Assembly (NCBI RefSeq): GCF_963678635.1
Contig: NC_087070.1
Location: 31,351,704 to 31,411,703, forward strand
DNA from: Symsagittifera roscoffensis
Lineage: Eukaryota; Xenacoelomorpha; Acoela; Convolutidae
Reading direction: 5' to 3'
Length of the DNA stretch: 60,000 bases
Positions 21,028 through 30,139 of this stretch are shown here, piece by piece. Made by a program: the position numbers and the translations under genes. The stretch's first letter is position 1, and each line of letters begins with the position of its first letter. Under the pieces are notes generated by a model. That model was given only the letters and a program-made list of their open reading frames with translations. It was not told where the DNA came from and searched no databases.

Positions 21028-23103
21028 TTGCTATCCATTTGGGATCTGGTCAGCAAAGATCAGGAGATGCCGGGAAACATCAAAGAGCTAGAGGCGATCA
21101 CTCAGATAGTCACGAGCAGCCCAAGAGGCTCACCAACGAAATCAATCATAGAAGTGGATCTAACAGCGGAGGATGACAATCTAGGTCCAGAAGTCAGCGA
21201 AGTTCAACCTTCGAAAAGGATCAACAAACGGCAAACGCAGTTGGAAAGCTCAGTGGCAGACATGGGAGATGTTGAGAGTTTCAGCTTATCGAAACTATTC
21301 GACAAAACACTATTGGCTGAACTCAATTCGGAGGATGTGTGGATGGACCGATTACGTCGCGTAATAGAGAGGAAGGATCGGGCAGGATTTGAACTTATGG
21401 GCCCATACACAAATCCGCTGTGGATTCAACTCTCAGTAGTCGATGACTGCATTCTGGTAGACAATAGGATAGCAGTACCAGCTCAACTGCGTCAAGCAGT
21501 TATGAAGCGCATTCATAGAGGACATCCGGGGAAAGAGGCAATGATTGACCTGTCAAACTATTTGTGGTGGCCCCACATGCACAAGGATATCGTAAACCTA
21601 GCGGAGGAGTGTAGAGAATGTACACGTTATGGTAAGAATGCAAAATATATTTTACCAAAAAATTCTTCACAACCACTGCCACTGCTATCGCAGCCAGGGC
21701 TTGAAGTTCAGTTAGATTACGCGGGACCTTTAGAATACTATAAAGGAAAGAAAATTTACCTGCTGACAGCGATTGATCGGTTTTCGAAGTTTCCTTCGGT
21801 GAAAGTAACAAAATCAACGGGGGGAAAATCCACTATAAATTTTCTACGGTCGTACATAGATACACACGGTATCCCAGAATCGATAAAAATTGACCAATTT
21901 TCCGGATTCAAAGGAAAAGCCATGAAAAAATTCTGTCTCGAAAATAATATAGAACAAAAGTTCTGTCCGGTGGGCGACCATCGCGGGTGTGGTTTAGTCG
22001 AGAGAACAATTCAAACTATAAAAAGGCGCTTGGGGGTGATGTTACTGGAAGAAAATGTAAAGTCAATTAAACTATGTCTCAGTACGATCATTAGGGACAT
22101 GCGGTGGATAAAACAGAAAACCATACAGAAATCACCGTTTGAAGCACATTTTGGTAGATTACCAAAAACGGAATTTAAAACTATACGAGATAAATTTGTA
22201 GAATTCTCCGATAATTTAGATAAGCAGCATCTGGAGAGGTCGGCCCTAACTGCAAGCCAACTCAAGGAGAGGGTTGACCAATCTCGAGATTCCCTAAAGA
22301 TTGTCAAAAAAGGGCAGAAAAGCAGGCATGTCAGTCCCCTTTTCAAACAAGCCAGTATGACAACTCAGGAAAGAAACAGAGCAAGAACTCTGCGAAACTT
22401 GTTGGAGGCTAACGCTAACTGGAACGCAAATGGGCGCAGATATGACGGACCCAGCCTCTCGCAATTAGTGGACACCACGAGTACAATCGACCCTGAGCTG
22501 CGAAAGGAGCTACTTTACTCATGGGAAAAGGGATTTGTTGAGGACAAACCAAAGGGGTCGGAGTGGAACAGCCACAACCTCAGTCGCAGAGACGAGACGA
22601 GAAAAAATGGGGCGGCACTGACAAAACCGTTCAAGGGGAAGGTTGCTTTAGATTCACCAAAAACAGTTACAACAGCTGCAGGAGCAGTATACAGGAAAAG
22701 TGATCTGGTGAGGTTACCGAGTTCCCCTACGAAGACACACAAGGAGGGAACAAATCAAAAGGAGAAGGCAAAAAGTCCACTAGAGGAGCCAAAGAGCAAA
22801 CACCAGAAGAAACATGACGAGCTATTGGCGGACACGATATCGGAAGAGGAGGACTGGAATATATCGAGGGAACAGGCAAAAGACCTGTTTCAAGACAGCG
22901 AGACTGTCGTAACATCGCGGGACACACCGGTTGGTGGGGGACTCAACCTAGCAATAAAGCGAGCAAAGCCGAACCTCTGGGGTCCAAAGACAATGGGACC
23001 GAAAACGCAAGAACAGGTGGCGCTAAACCCGGTAGGGGAATCGCGAGATAAAAGAGATCAAACACTTAAAAACAAGGGCAAAGAAAAAAGAAAGCTGCTG
23101 TAG
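21028..23103 (+). pseudogene. Gypsy integrase with long charged tail
   Basis: This 691-codon segment inserts element DNA into the genome. A His/Cys zinc-binding domain (HRGHPGKEAMIDLSNYLWW ... EECREC) lies at about 21510-21620. The core has the first Asp in AIDRFSKF (~21773), the second in KIDQFSGFKG (~21892) and Glu in GLVERTIQT (22000-22002). The second Asp context (IDQF) is unlike the common TDNG/TDQG form. About 280 codons of Lys/Glu/Ser-rich tail follow. The frame ends at TAG (23101-23103) and pol-like sequence continues in another frame. Confidence 0.85.
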
Positions 23104-23747
23104 CAGCAGAAGAAGTTACTAATCCAAAACAATCAGATAGGGATCAAGCTGATCGTGCAGGCACTTCGGGCACCAAAAGTGGACACTCTAGGAAGCGCAT
23201 AACAAGGGACACGTCACCTAGCTCAATCTTAAATGCGTTCCAAAAACAAGATATGGGAGACGAAGAATGGCAAAGCCTCGCCGATCAAGTGCTGACTAGA
23301 GGTCTGCAAAGAACAGCGGACGAAATTATTAAATCCAGAATGCAAAATCAAACAGAGACGACAGGCGAACACGGATCTCCGTCAGGAATTTCGGACGATT
23401 CAGTCGTAGACGATCAATGAAGCGCGAACGTCAGGCGTAGTAAGCGAACCACGAAAAACCAGGGGCCTAAAAGACTGGGCAGCCCCGTCAAACATTCGGT
23501 TAAATTCATTAGCGCGGATGACGATACAGACGTTAACGAAATGGCCTAAGAGCAGTACCGATCCGGACTGGCGAATGTCAAAACGGACAAGAACAATCCG
23601 ATGGAAACCCGACTGAAGCTTCTAGAACGCCATTTATTTCGCAAGAAGTTTGGGTATGCCGCTTTGGATACGACACAACCATGGAGCACGCAGTGGAAAG
23701 TGCCGTTAGAAATTAAGAAGAAAGAAATGGAAAAGAAAAACTTATAG
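23090..23747 (+). pseudogene. Gypsy pol C-terminal tail
   Basis: After a frame change near 23095, one frame stays open except for TGA (23418-23420) and TAA (~23546) and ends at TAG 23747. It encodes GDEEWQSLADQVLTRGLQR, then RRSKRTTKNQGPKRL and a final helix-rich segment (RLKLLERHLFRKKFGYAAL). The RRSxRxxK pattern is the usual signature near the end of Ty3/gypsy pol and is shared with the deleted element at 7107-8491. No envelope-like domain was seen. Confidence 0.65.
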
Positions 23748-23864
23748 TTAAAACTCAAAATAGAACATTCATGCATCAATGGCACCACGAAAACTGAGCT
23801 GAAAACTCATAGTATTGTTATTTATAAAAATTTTATATGTATTAGATAAAATTTTATTTGGTCC

Positions 23865-23873
23865 CTGGGGGAA
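23865..23873 (+). other. Gypsy polypurine tract
   Basis: CTGGGGGAA lies directly before the TGTGGTATT start of the 3' LTR. Confidence 0.7.
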
Positions 23874-24172
23874 TGTGGTATTGCAGCATCCGCAGTACAT
23901 AACCTTGAGGACAGTTTGCTAGCTACTGCATCTGCAGTAACCATATGTGCTAACTATATCCATTATGCTATTATTATATAAGAGTGGTCAAGGCCATTTG
24001 GTGTTGTTAAAACGTTATGGTTGAATTGGTCAGTGTTTTATATCTCATGCTAAAAAACATTAACCAATCTCAGCTACTAACTTCATTAAAAGACAAGATC
24101 AAGAACAGTAAATTAACAGTATCTTTTCTTACTTTTATTCCTCAACACGCTACGCAGTTTAGGGATATCACA
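23874..24172 (+). repeat. Gypsy 3' LTR, 299 bp
   Basis: Same length and ends as the 5' LTR, three base differences, followed by AAGTC (24173-24177). Confidence 0.95.
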
Positions 24173-24289
24173 AAGTCAAAAAGTTTTGCGGGTTCAAAGA
24201 CAAGGGCCTCCTTATTGATTGAAAGAAGTATACTTTGCAAAACACCCAATCTACGCTATTGTTCCTTTCACCTCTTTCTGGGTAAAAAC

Positions 24290-24388
24290 CTGTCGGGATA
24301 AATGGTCGAGATAAAATCTGCTGCTTTAAATTAAGTATATTAGGGGCTTCAATATGAGCTTCATCGCCACCAAATTGCTCCAAGACAC
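24290..24388 (-). CDS. Candidate internal coding exon, phase 1 at both ends
   Basis: On the minus strand an acceptor (CTTGCAATTTCAG) opens a 99 bp block encoding VLEQFGGDEAHIEAPN then ILNLKQQILSRPFIPT. It ends at a plausible donor (ACAG|GTTTTT). Only one frame is open, with two leading bases, so it accepts a phase-1 exon. The N-terminal exon 28342-28876 ends in phase 1 (GAA G|GT) and would restore a glycine at the junction. The donor is weaker than the acceptor; the frame stays open to 24168, so the right-hand boundary could differ. The gypsy insertion begins 118 bases beyond. The family is not recognised. Confidence 0.6.
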
Positions 24389-24810
24389 CTGAAATTGCAA
24401 GTGAAACCCAAGTTAGGACAGTGTTTTATCCAGAGTTTTGAGAGAAGCAGGAACTACAACATTAACCATTTGTTGTAAAAATAGCGCAGTGAAAGTTTCG
24501 TTTGAAAATAACTTTAAAAACGCTCATATTCATGAAAATTTTGATTTTTTTGTCTTCCTTTTTCAATATTCATCTTTGTTTTTGATCTCGAAAGAAACTA
24601 AAGATAACCTGTGCTTTTAGAGACAATGCTCCCTAAAGAGAACTCGTTGGAAGTCAGATATAAAAATTAAGTCAATTAAACCGCTTTCAGCCGCCTGTCT
24701 GAATTTTTCCCTTTTTCAGACTAAATGGCCTAAAACTTTCGAAAAACATTGTGCTCTCAATTACCCTTGCATGCAATATTTAGTTTAATTTAGCTTGATT
24801 TTTAAGTTTT
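24389..24810. other. AT-rich, likely intronic
   Basis: Lies upstream (minus strand) of the 24290-24388 exon acceptor. No gene seen. Confidence 0.4.
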
Positions 24811-25215
24811 GCTGTTTTTACCGTATTCAGTTGCCATTTACTGAAAAAAAAAATTGAAAAAGTTGAAAAAAAATTCTAACAATTTTTTATTATTATATCC
24901 TGTTTTTTGAACACTTTTTGTCATTTTTTTCTATACTTCAAGTGTAGCTGTTTTTACCGTACTCAGTTGCCATTTACTGAAAAAAAATGAAAAAGTTGAA
25001 AAAAATTCTATCAATTTTTTATTATTATATCCTATTTTTTTTGAACATTTTTTGTCATTTTTTTCTATTCTTCAATTGTAGTTGTTTTTACCGTACTCAG
25101 TTGCCATTTACTGAAAAAAAAAATGAAAAAGTTGAAAAAAATTCTATCAATTTTTTATTATATCCTAATTTTTTTGAACACTTTTTGTCATTTTTTTCTA
25201 TTCTTCAATTGTAGT
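24811..25215. repeat. Tandem repeat, ~135 bp unit, 3 copies
   Basis: Units start GCTGTTTTTACCGTA (24811, 24948) and GTTGTTTTTACCGTA (25081), each followed by CTCAGTTGCCATTTACTG, an A-rich block and TTTTTGTCATTTTTTTCTA. Confidence 0.95.
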
Positions 25216-25312
25216 TGTCCGGCCATTCTGAGCCCAGCAACTGACCATACTTGTTCATGAGTTGTCGCTGTTCAATATTTCTTGATGTGTGAAGGGGGAG
25301 TGATGGTGGAAA
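25205..25312 (-). CDS. Candidate terminal coding exon
   Basis: On the minus strand, after an acceptor (GTTGGAATTTTAG), a 108 bp frame encodes FPPSLPLHTSRNIEQRQLMN then KYGQLLGSEWPDNYN and stops at TGA (25205-25207). The final codons touch the first bases of the 135 bp tandem array. It enters in phase 0, which matches the phase-0 donor of 26333-26469 on the same strand, so those two could be adjacent exons. Composition is distinct from the flanking AT-rich DNA. I recognise no family. Confidence 0.4.
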   Translation of the reverse strand, partial: FPPSLPLHTSRNIEQRQLMNKYGQLLGSEWPDNYN

Positions 25313-26202
25313 CTAAAATTCCAACAAATTATTATTGTAAATAATTAAATTTATTGGTAAAATTTTCCGTTACGAAGAAAATAGCGGAACATATTTGTTG
25401 AGTTTTTCATTTCGACCAATTTCGGCAATCGAAATAAATTTTTACCAACAAAATTTATATTGCGATAAAGACATGGACGCCTTGAGTTCAATTGTAAGAA
25501 TATTTTTCACCTGAGGTTGAATTTGGTGAAGTTCTTGTCTTTGAAAATGGCTAAATTGGCCATGCTCTTGACTAATATATGCGCTCTTCTGAGAATTTAT
25601 TTATGCTGGTGAAGCGCGAGCACGAAAAAAAAACTTAAGCATGGCAAATTATTCCGCTCTCAAAACCATTCAAATTCATCCGAGGCAAGCTAATTGAACA
25701 TATTAATTTCCTATATGACCCAAATTATCACACTTACTTATTCGTATTGGCAGTTGAAAGAAGAGCAAAAAACGATCGCCCCGATACGAGCACTGTTGCA
25801 AGCATAAAACACAATGTTTTAGTCTTGTTACTTAGCTAAATTGCGTTGAGTATTGGTTCTACAAATAGTCTAAAACGAGAAAAACGTGAACCGATTTGTC
25901 TAGATTTTTCTAGTGAATCGACGTTTTTAGAAAATTTTCAATGCAACTCAATTTTAGATTCAAAAGACCTGGTTATGATATACTTTTCAACTTCATCTGC
26001 ATCACCGGTAAATTTTCTGATTTTTCAATCGTTTGTTTGCAGAATAATCAGTAGATTTTGTCAATGATTTTGTCAACATTTTTCAGATTTTTGTATATTC
26101 AAAACATTGATACCATTTAAAAACAGACACATTTAAATCATACTGAAAAACATTAACAGTCTGAGTTGCAAGAATAATGACCAGGTATTTGCACTGATTG
26201 AA
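25313..26202. other. AT-rich, no gene seen
   Basis: A fragment at about 25770-25790 (CCCCGATACGAGCA) recalls the dispersed repeat core. No other structure was recognised. Confidence 0.4.
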
Positions 26203-26308
26203 CCCAGCCTAAAGTGTAATTTTGCAGAAAAAATAGACAATTTTTTAAAATCAAAGTTTGATTAAATAAAATTGTCCTTTTTTCTGCGAAGCTACACTTT
26301 AGGCTGGG
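26203..26308. mobile_element. 106 bp hairpin element (MITE-like)
   Basis: CCCAGCCTAAAGTGTA at the left is the inverse of TACACTTTAGGCTGGG at the right. The arms extend about 41 bases (through GCAGAAAAAA and GACAATTTT) with a few mismatches around a short A/T-rich loop. It ends 24 bases from the donor of the minus-strand exon at 26333, inside the intron. No clear target duplication was seen. Confidence 0.75.
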
Positions 26309-26332
26309 CTTACACTATATACTCCAACTTAC

Positions 26333-26469
26333 CCGGATGACTTTTGCACTTGGTTTTTCTCTAGTGTCGAAATTGATATAGTTTTTGCAGGAGACTGTGA
26401 TAAATAAACCCTTATTGGTCGGGTTGGGAGGCTTGCAGGATGTTGTAGGTTTCTTAGTGGCTACCATTA
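26333..26469 (-). CDS. Candidate coding exon, possible start of a copine-like C2 domain
   Basis: On the minus strand an acceptor (GAGACATTTGCAG) is followed by TA and ATG. The open frame of 45 codons ends at a strong donor (CATCCGG|GTAAGT). It encodes MVATKKPTTSCKPPNPTNKG then LFITVSCKNYINFDTREKPS. The pattern hydrophobic-x-VSCKN-x-x-x-x-D resembles the first beta strands of the C2A domain of copines, calcium-dependent membrane-binding proteins. The match is short and the expected SKSDP is only approximated (REKPSAK), so the family call is tentative. Two leading bases before ATG make it compatible with the phase-1 donor at 28342. The ATG may therefore be internal, or the first two bases may be untranslated. 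Confidence 0.55.
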
Positions 26470-26962
26470 CTGCAAATGTCTCGCAAAAGTAAAATGAGAT
26501 TAGTCAAGCCAATAATCTTAAACGAATCATGAAGTTTAGCACATTTAGGTTATTATCATTCCAAAAAATCTGCCTTAAATACAAAAGGGAAAGATGAAAG
26601 AATTGTTGAGTATTTGTACAACTCAATTTTGAAAAGAAAATATTTAGTAAAAGTGTCTCATTTGAAAACTTTCAAAGTTAAATTTAACACAACACCATAG
26701 CGTTGATGGCACAATTGATGAAGCAAAACTTTGATTTAAACTTAAGATAATGAACAAAAACAGTGTAGTTTTTCACAAGATAAAGCGATAAAAAGGTCGC
26801 TGCGACAAGTCATTCAAAAACGCAGTCGTTAATTTTTCATTAACGTCAAACACAGTAAGCGACCGGTGGCTTGAAGTAAAGATAATTAATAGAAAAGAAA
26901 TCAAGTGTGCGTGTCATAGTATATGAAAGAATATGAGCTCAATCGAAATTGAAATCTTGTAG
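26470..26962. other. AT-rich, likely promoter/intron between opposed genes
   Basis: Lies between a minus-strand exon and a plus-strand gene. No further exon is supported. Confidence 0.35.
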
Positions 26963-26988
26963 CCGATCAATTTTTAATCCGTCGGCAG

Positions 26989-27254
26989 ATGTCAAAAGAG
27001 AAGAAAAAATTAAACGGAGGGACAATTAAAAAATTATTGGGGTGGTCCTTTGAAAGTAGATCAGTCAATTTAATATGGATGAAGCAAGGTCGAATAAAGA
27101 TAAACATTAGAAAACAGGTAAGAGATTTTAATTATACAATACAAGCTGCGTTAACATTCTCTGCGTCTTCATTATGCCGGTCGATATTTCTTACGATTTT
27201 CAGAGCAGTAAGGAATGCATGTTTGAGGTGATTTTGTATGCAGACTACTTTTAG
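26989..27254 (+). CDS. Small two-exon gene (59 codons), function unknown
   Basis: Exon 1 (26989-27117) starts at ATG directly after a CAG and encodes MSKEKKKLNGGTIKKLLGWS then FESRSVNLIWMKQGR. It ends at AAACAG|GTAAGA. An 86-base intron ends in TTACGATTTTCAG (27203). Exon 2 (27204-27254) is in phase and encodes SSKECMFEVILYADYF and TAG. AATAAA follows directly at 27255-27260, a canonical polyadenylation signal. The frame is also open upstream to about 26963 after TTGTAG, so a longer exon or an upstream coding exon is possible. The product is basic and lysine-rich at its N terminus and matches no family I know. The combination of strong donor, acceptor, phase and poly(A) signal makes this one of the better-supported host genes. 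Confidence 0.65.
27204..27254 (+). CDS. Terminal exon of the small gene
   Basis: A 51 bp exon after TTTTCAG ending in TAG (27252-27254). A GTG within it (GAG|GTGATT) is an alternative but weaker donor. Confidence 0.6.
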   Translation, partial: SSKECMFEVILYADYF

Positions 27255-27260
27255 AATAAA
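27255..27260 (+). terminator. Polyadenylation signal AATAAA
   Basis: Immediately follows the TAG of the small two-exon gene. Confidence 0.5.
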
Positions 27261-27264
27261 TTTT

Positions 27265-27332
27265 TACTGTGGGGATCGAACCTGCTCTCTACCAGTTCCG
27301 AAGCGGATGTGCTACACACCATCCTTCGTTTA
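27265..27332 (-). repeat. tRNA-like sequence or tRNA-derived SINE fragment
   Basis: On the minus strand AGGTTCGATCCCC is a perfect B-box/T-loop word. It lies about 45 bases after GGTGTGTAGCACATCC, which resembles an A-box/D-arm. The middle CGCTTCGGAACTGG looks like an anticodon arm with loop CTTCGGA (anticodon TCG). The acceptor ends do not pair well, so this is more likely a pseudo-tRNA or SINE head than a working arginine tRNA. Confidence 0.45.
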
Positions 27333-27339
27333 AAACGAG

Positions 27340-28306
27340 TCTACGTAAAATGATTTTTTAATACCCGCGTTGACGATCCTACAAAAACTTACTCTGTATT
27401 AGAAACTCTTATAAGATATGTACGAAACTTTAAGTTATAAGAATAAAGCTAAGCAAATTTTTCCCAAAAAAAAAAGATTTTAAAAAATCCTTGTATGAAA
27501 TATTTTGATTGTCCTTTTATACTAAAATTACGCATTCCAAGCAATTTTAATTATTTTCCCCTTTAAAAGTAAAAGTTTGGAGATTATGGCTATCTTATAT
27601 GCATTTCTAACAATGATTTCAAAAACAAAAAAATGCTTTTTTTTTCAGAAAATTTCTTGGTCATACATAATTTGCGGTTTGAAATTTTTTTGGGGACAAA
27701 AAACAATTTGACAAATCATGCTATGTAACTTTGGACGTGTTTTATGTGGAATTCAGATATATATTGATGAAAACTTTTGCAGTCCGCAAGTAGCAATCAT
27801 TTGTATACAATAAGAATTTACGATAAGATTGCCTCAATTAGAATTGTCAGTTTTGGCCTTTAAGATTCCCTTATAGTACTTTGCGATAGTGGATTTGGAT
27901 GGTTTTTTCTTTAGAAAATTTGAAATTTAAATTTTTTGGTTTTGTAATTTTTTTGAAGGAAATTTTTTAAAAGATAACTTTGTTATGAGGAAATTTCCCT
28001 ATCTGATAACTTTCTTAGAAAACTTATTTTCTAAGAATGTGAAGAAAATTTTATGAGAAAACTTCTAAGATAACAATTTTTGATCAACCCAGCTCCTAAG
28101 AAGACTTTATCTATGATACTTAAAGCAAAATTCAATTTATTATGCCGGTTTCAAAAGTGTTCTGAATTAAGAATTTAATATTTAGTCAGCCTAATTATTT
28201 AACAATTTAATAGACAGCCGGAACACAGGGGGGGGGGGGGGGGGTTAGGGGAGGAGGGGTTTAATCTTTGAGCGGTTGCCAAGAGCGCTTGCCATAAGGC
28301 TCCCCC
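27340..28306. other. AT-rich, no gene seen
   Basis: Contains a 17-base G run at 28228-28244 followed by GGGGAGGAGGGG and a short inverted pair (GGTTGCCAA near 28273; TTGGCAGCC near 28324). No exon was recognised. Confidence 0.45.
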
Positions 28307-28341
28307 CTAAACTCCCTTCCGGTTGGCAGCCGGATTCAAAC

Positions 28342-28876
28342 CTTCAACCCTCAAAATAACCTCTCGATTGTCCCGCTCAGCTGCAATCTCCTCTTCATCT
28401 TTTCTCCGCTTCGCCTTTCGCTTCATTTTGTCCACCGCGCGTACAGCATCGAAAGCACTGCGGGCTCTACTGCTCGTTTCCCCACTATGCTCCCCCATTC
28501 TGTTTTTACTCCCCCACCCTTTTCCACTTTTCTCGTTCTTCTCTCGTTTTCCGTCCTCGTGGTCGGAGCCTTCTGCTCCGCTTGAGGGTGCCGCAGACTT
28601 GGCCCGCTTTGAAAGTAAATCCCGGAATCGGTGAGGTTTTTCTGGACTCTTTTCAGTTGCGGCAACATCCGTAGAGTCAGTTTTCTGGATTGAAACAGTT
28701 TTGCCTAAATGTAGTTCGTCGTTGTTTCTTTCTCTCGTTTCTGTATTGAAATATTGTAAGTCTTCTGTTTTTGTTGTTGAATTTTGACCGATTGCTTGGG
28801 GAAAGCTTTCATAGTTGTTGTCATAGTGATTTATAAGACGCGGCGAGTCTTCGTTCAAATCTGATATAGGATCCAT
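28342..28876 (-). CDS. N-terminal coding exon, Lys/Arg/Glu-rich, function unknown
   Basis: A 189-codon minus-strand frame starts at ATG (28876) after an AT-rich leader and runs to TAG at 28307. The N-terminal third is acidic and polar (MDPISDLNEDSPRL). The middle is Ser/Lys/Glu-rich. The C-terminal part has a basic helix RARSAFDAVRAVDKMKRKAKR followed by RKDEEEIAAERDNREVILRV. A donor GAAG|GTTTGA at 28342 leaves phase 1, which fits both 24290-24388 (giving ...VE-G-VLEQF) and 26333-26469 (giving ...VE-V-MVATK). The helix motif reappears in the frame at 55669-55974. Because the frame also ends soon after the donor, a single-exon protein remains possible. No domain is recognised. Confidence 0.65.
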
Positions 28877-29771
28877 ATCAAATAGTTAATCAATTGTTTT
28901 AACTCATAGTAATTAAAAAATTAAAATGAGAGGAGGTTTGAGTTCAGCGGCTTTGTGCTAGTGTTCCAAAATATATGTTTTTGTGTAATAATGAAAGAAA
29001 ATAATGTGTAAATCTCAACGTATTATCACAGTTAAATGTTCGTTTTGATTGTTTTGTATGTGGTGATTACATAAAACCACTGTTGTGATTAGTCTTTTTA
29101 TTCGATTCAAAGCACCTTCACGTGCTCACACTGAAGCGCTTTCAAATCATAAAATTTATATCTGCCATTATTTTCAATTTATAATAGAATGATTCTTAAA
29201 GATATCCTTTACGAGTTGTAGAAACAAAAATAATAACAAAAACTCAAAAAAAGAATCAAATCAGGCGTGAAATAATATGCATAACATAAAAAGGATTTTG
29301 AGCGGTCAACGCGAAATAAAAATGTCCAAAACGTCCATTTGATATTCTACTGCAAGGTCTTATTTTTAGGAGGAAGGCAACCATTATTGCGACAAAATTC
29401 GACTGCAAGCAGGGCAGAAATAATCGGCAGGTTCTGATCGCAGCTACTACTGTCAAAATTTTCTTACGTCTTCTTGAAGTTTCAACTCTTTTCTGTTGAC
29501 TTTTTCAGGAATTTGAATTTTTAACAAATACAGCTATAACTTTTTGATTAAATAGAATACCTGTCTAACTTTAAAAATGGAGTTCTATATCAATTGTCTC
29601 GATCAAAATTTCTTGACTTCGAATATAGTTAGTAACGTCAACAGATTGATTTTTCTTAGCGTTTTGAGATTTTAAAACTAGCACTCTCAATGTCGGAGCA
29701 ACGGGCTTGCGGCAAAAGACTTGGCACTTGGCTGATAGCTTGATTTTGTAGTCATAAAAAACAGACACGCA
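28877..29771. other. AT-rich, upstream of the minus-strand gene
   Basis: Expected to hold the promoter of the 28876 start. No TATA box or other element can be assigned with confidence. A minus-strand frame at 29256-29456 has no supporting signals. Confidence 0.35.
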
Positions 29772-30131
29772 CAGACAATTCGGCCAAAGACAATTCAGCC
29801 AATTTGAAATTCAGACAATTCAGCCAAATAAATACAGACAATTCAGCCTGAGACAATTCAGCCAGTTTTACAAAACGCTAGATTCGAAATAAAAAATCGG
29901 TGTTGGAGTTATTTCTCGGTTTAAGGTCGCCAGTGGGCGGCTACGCGCGCGTCGTCGCTTCGCGGCGATAACCGGCTCTAAATTTCGTATAAAGTCCTAC
30001 CCTCTGTTGGCACGCTCGCAACACGTAGGCGCGACTGCGGCGGTCATTATTATTGGCTGAATCGTCTGCATATTTTTGGCTGAATTGTCTGAATTTCAAA
30101 TCGGCTGAATTGTCTTTGGCCGAGTTGTCTG
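29772..30131. mobile_element. 360 bp terminal-inverted-repeat element
   Basis: The left end (CAGACAATTCGGCCAAAGAC) is the inverse of the right end, and inverted homology continues for about 75-80 bases. Each arm is itself built from four to five copies of AGACAATTCAGCCAA-like words. The central ~190 bases are GC-richer and CpG-rich (GGCGGCTACGCGCGCGTCG). Flanks GACACGCA (29764-29771) and GACGCGCA (30132-30139) form a 7/8-matching target duplication, a length expected of hAT-type elements among others. No transposase is encoded, so it is non-autonomous. Confidence 0.85.
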
Positions 30132-30139
30132 GACGCGCA

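Larger units (their letters stand above)
15748..24172 (+). mobile_element. Ty3/gypsy LTR retrotransposon, complete ends but broken coding region
   Basis: The element has two 299 bp LTRs with TGT...ACA ends differing at three positions, a 5 bp target duplication (AAGTC), a primer binding site matching the 3' end of a serine tRNA, and a polypurine tract. The domain order protease, reverse transcriptase, RNase H, integrase is that of Ty3/gypsy. The near-identical LTRs imply a fairly recent insertion, yet gag and pol carry stops and frameshifts. A 1242 bp segment beginning in RNase H is also duplicated, with the integrase missing from the first copy. It lies in an intron or spacer between minus-strand exons at 15533-15691 and 24290-24388. 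Confidence 0.95.

Noticed and set aside
29256-29456. 66-codon minus-strand frame with hydrophobic segments
   Set aside because: No ATG context, splice or poly(A) support; composition matches the AT-rich background.
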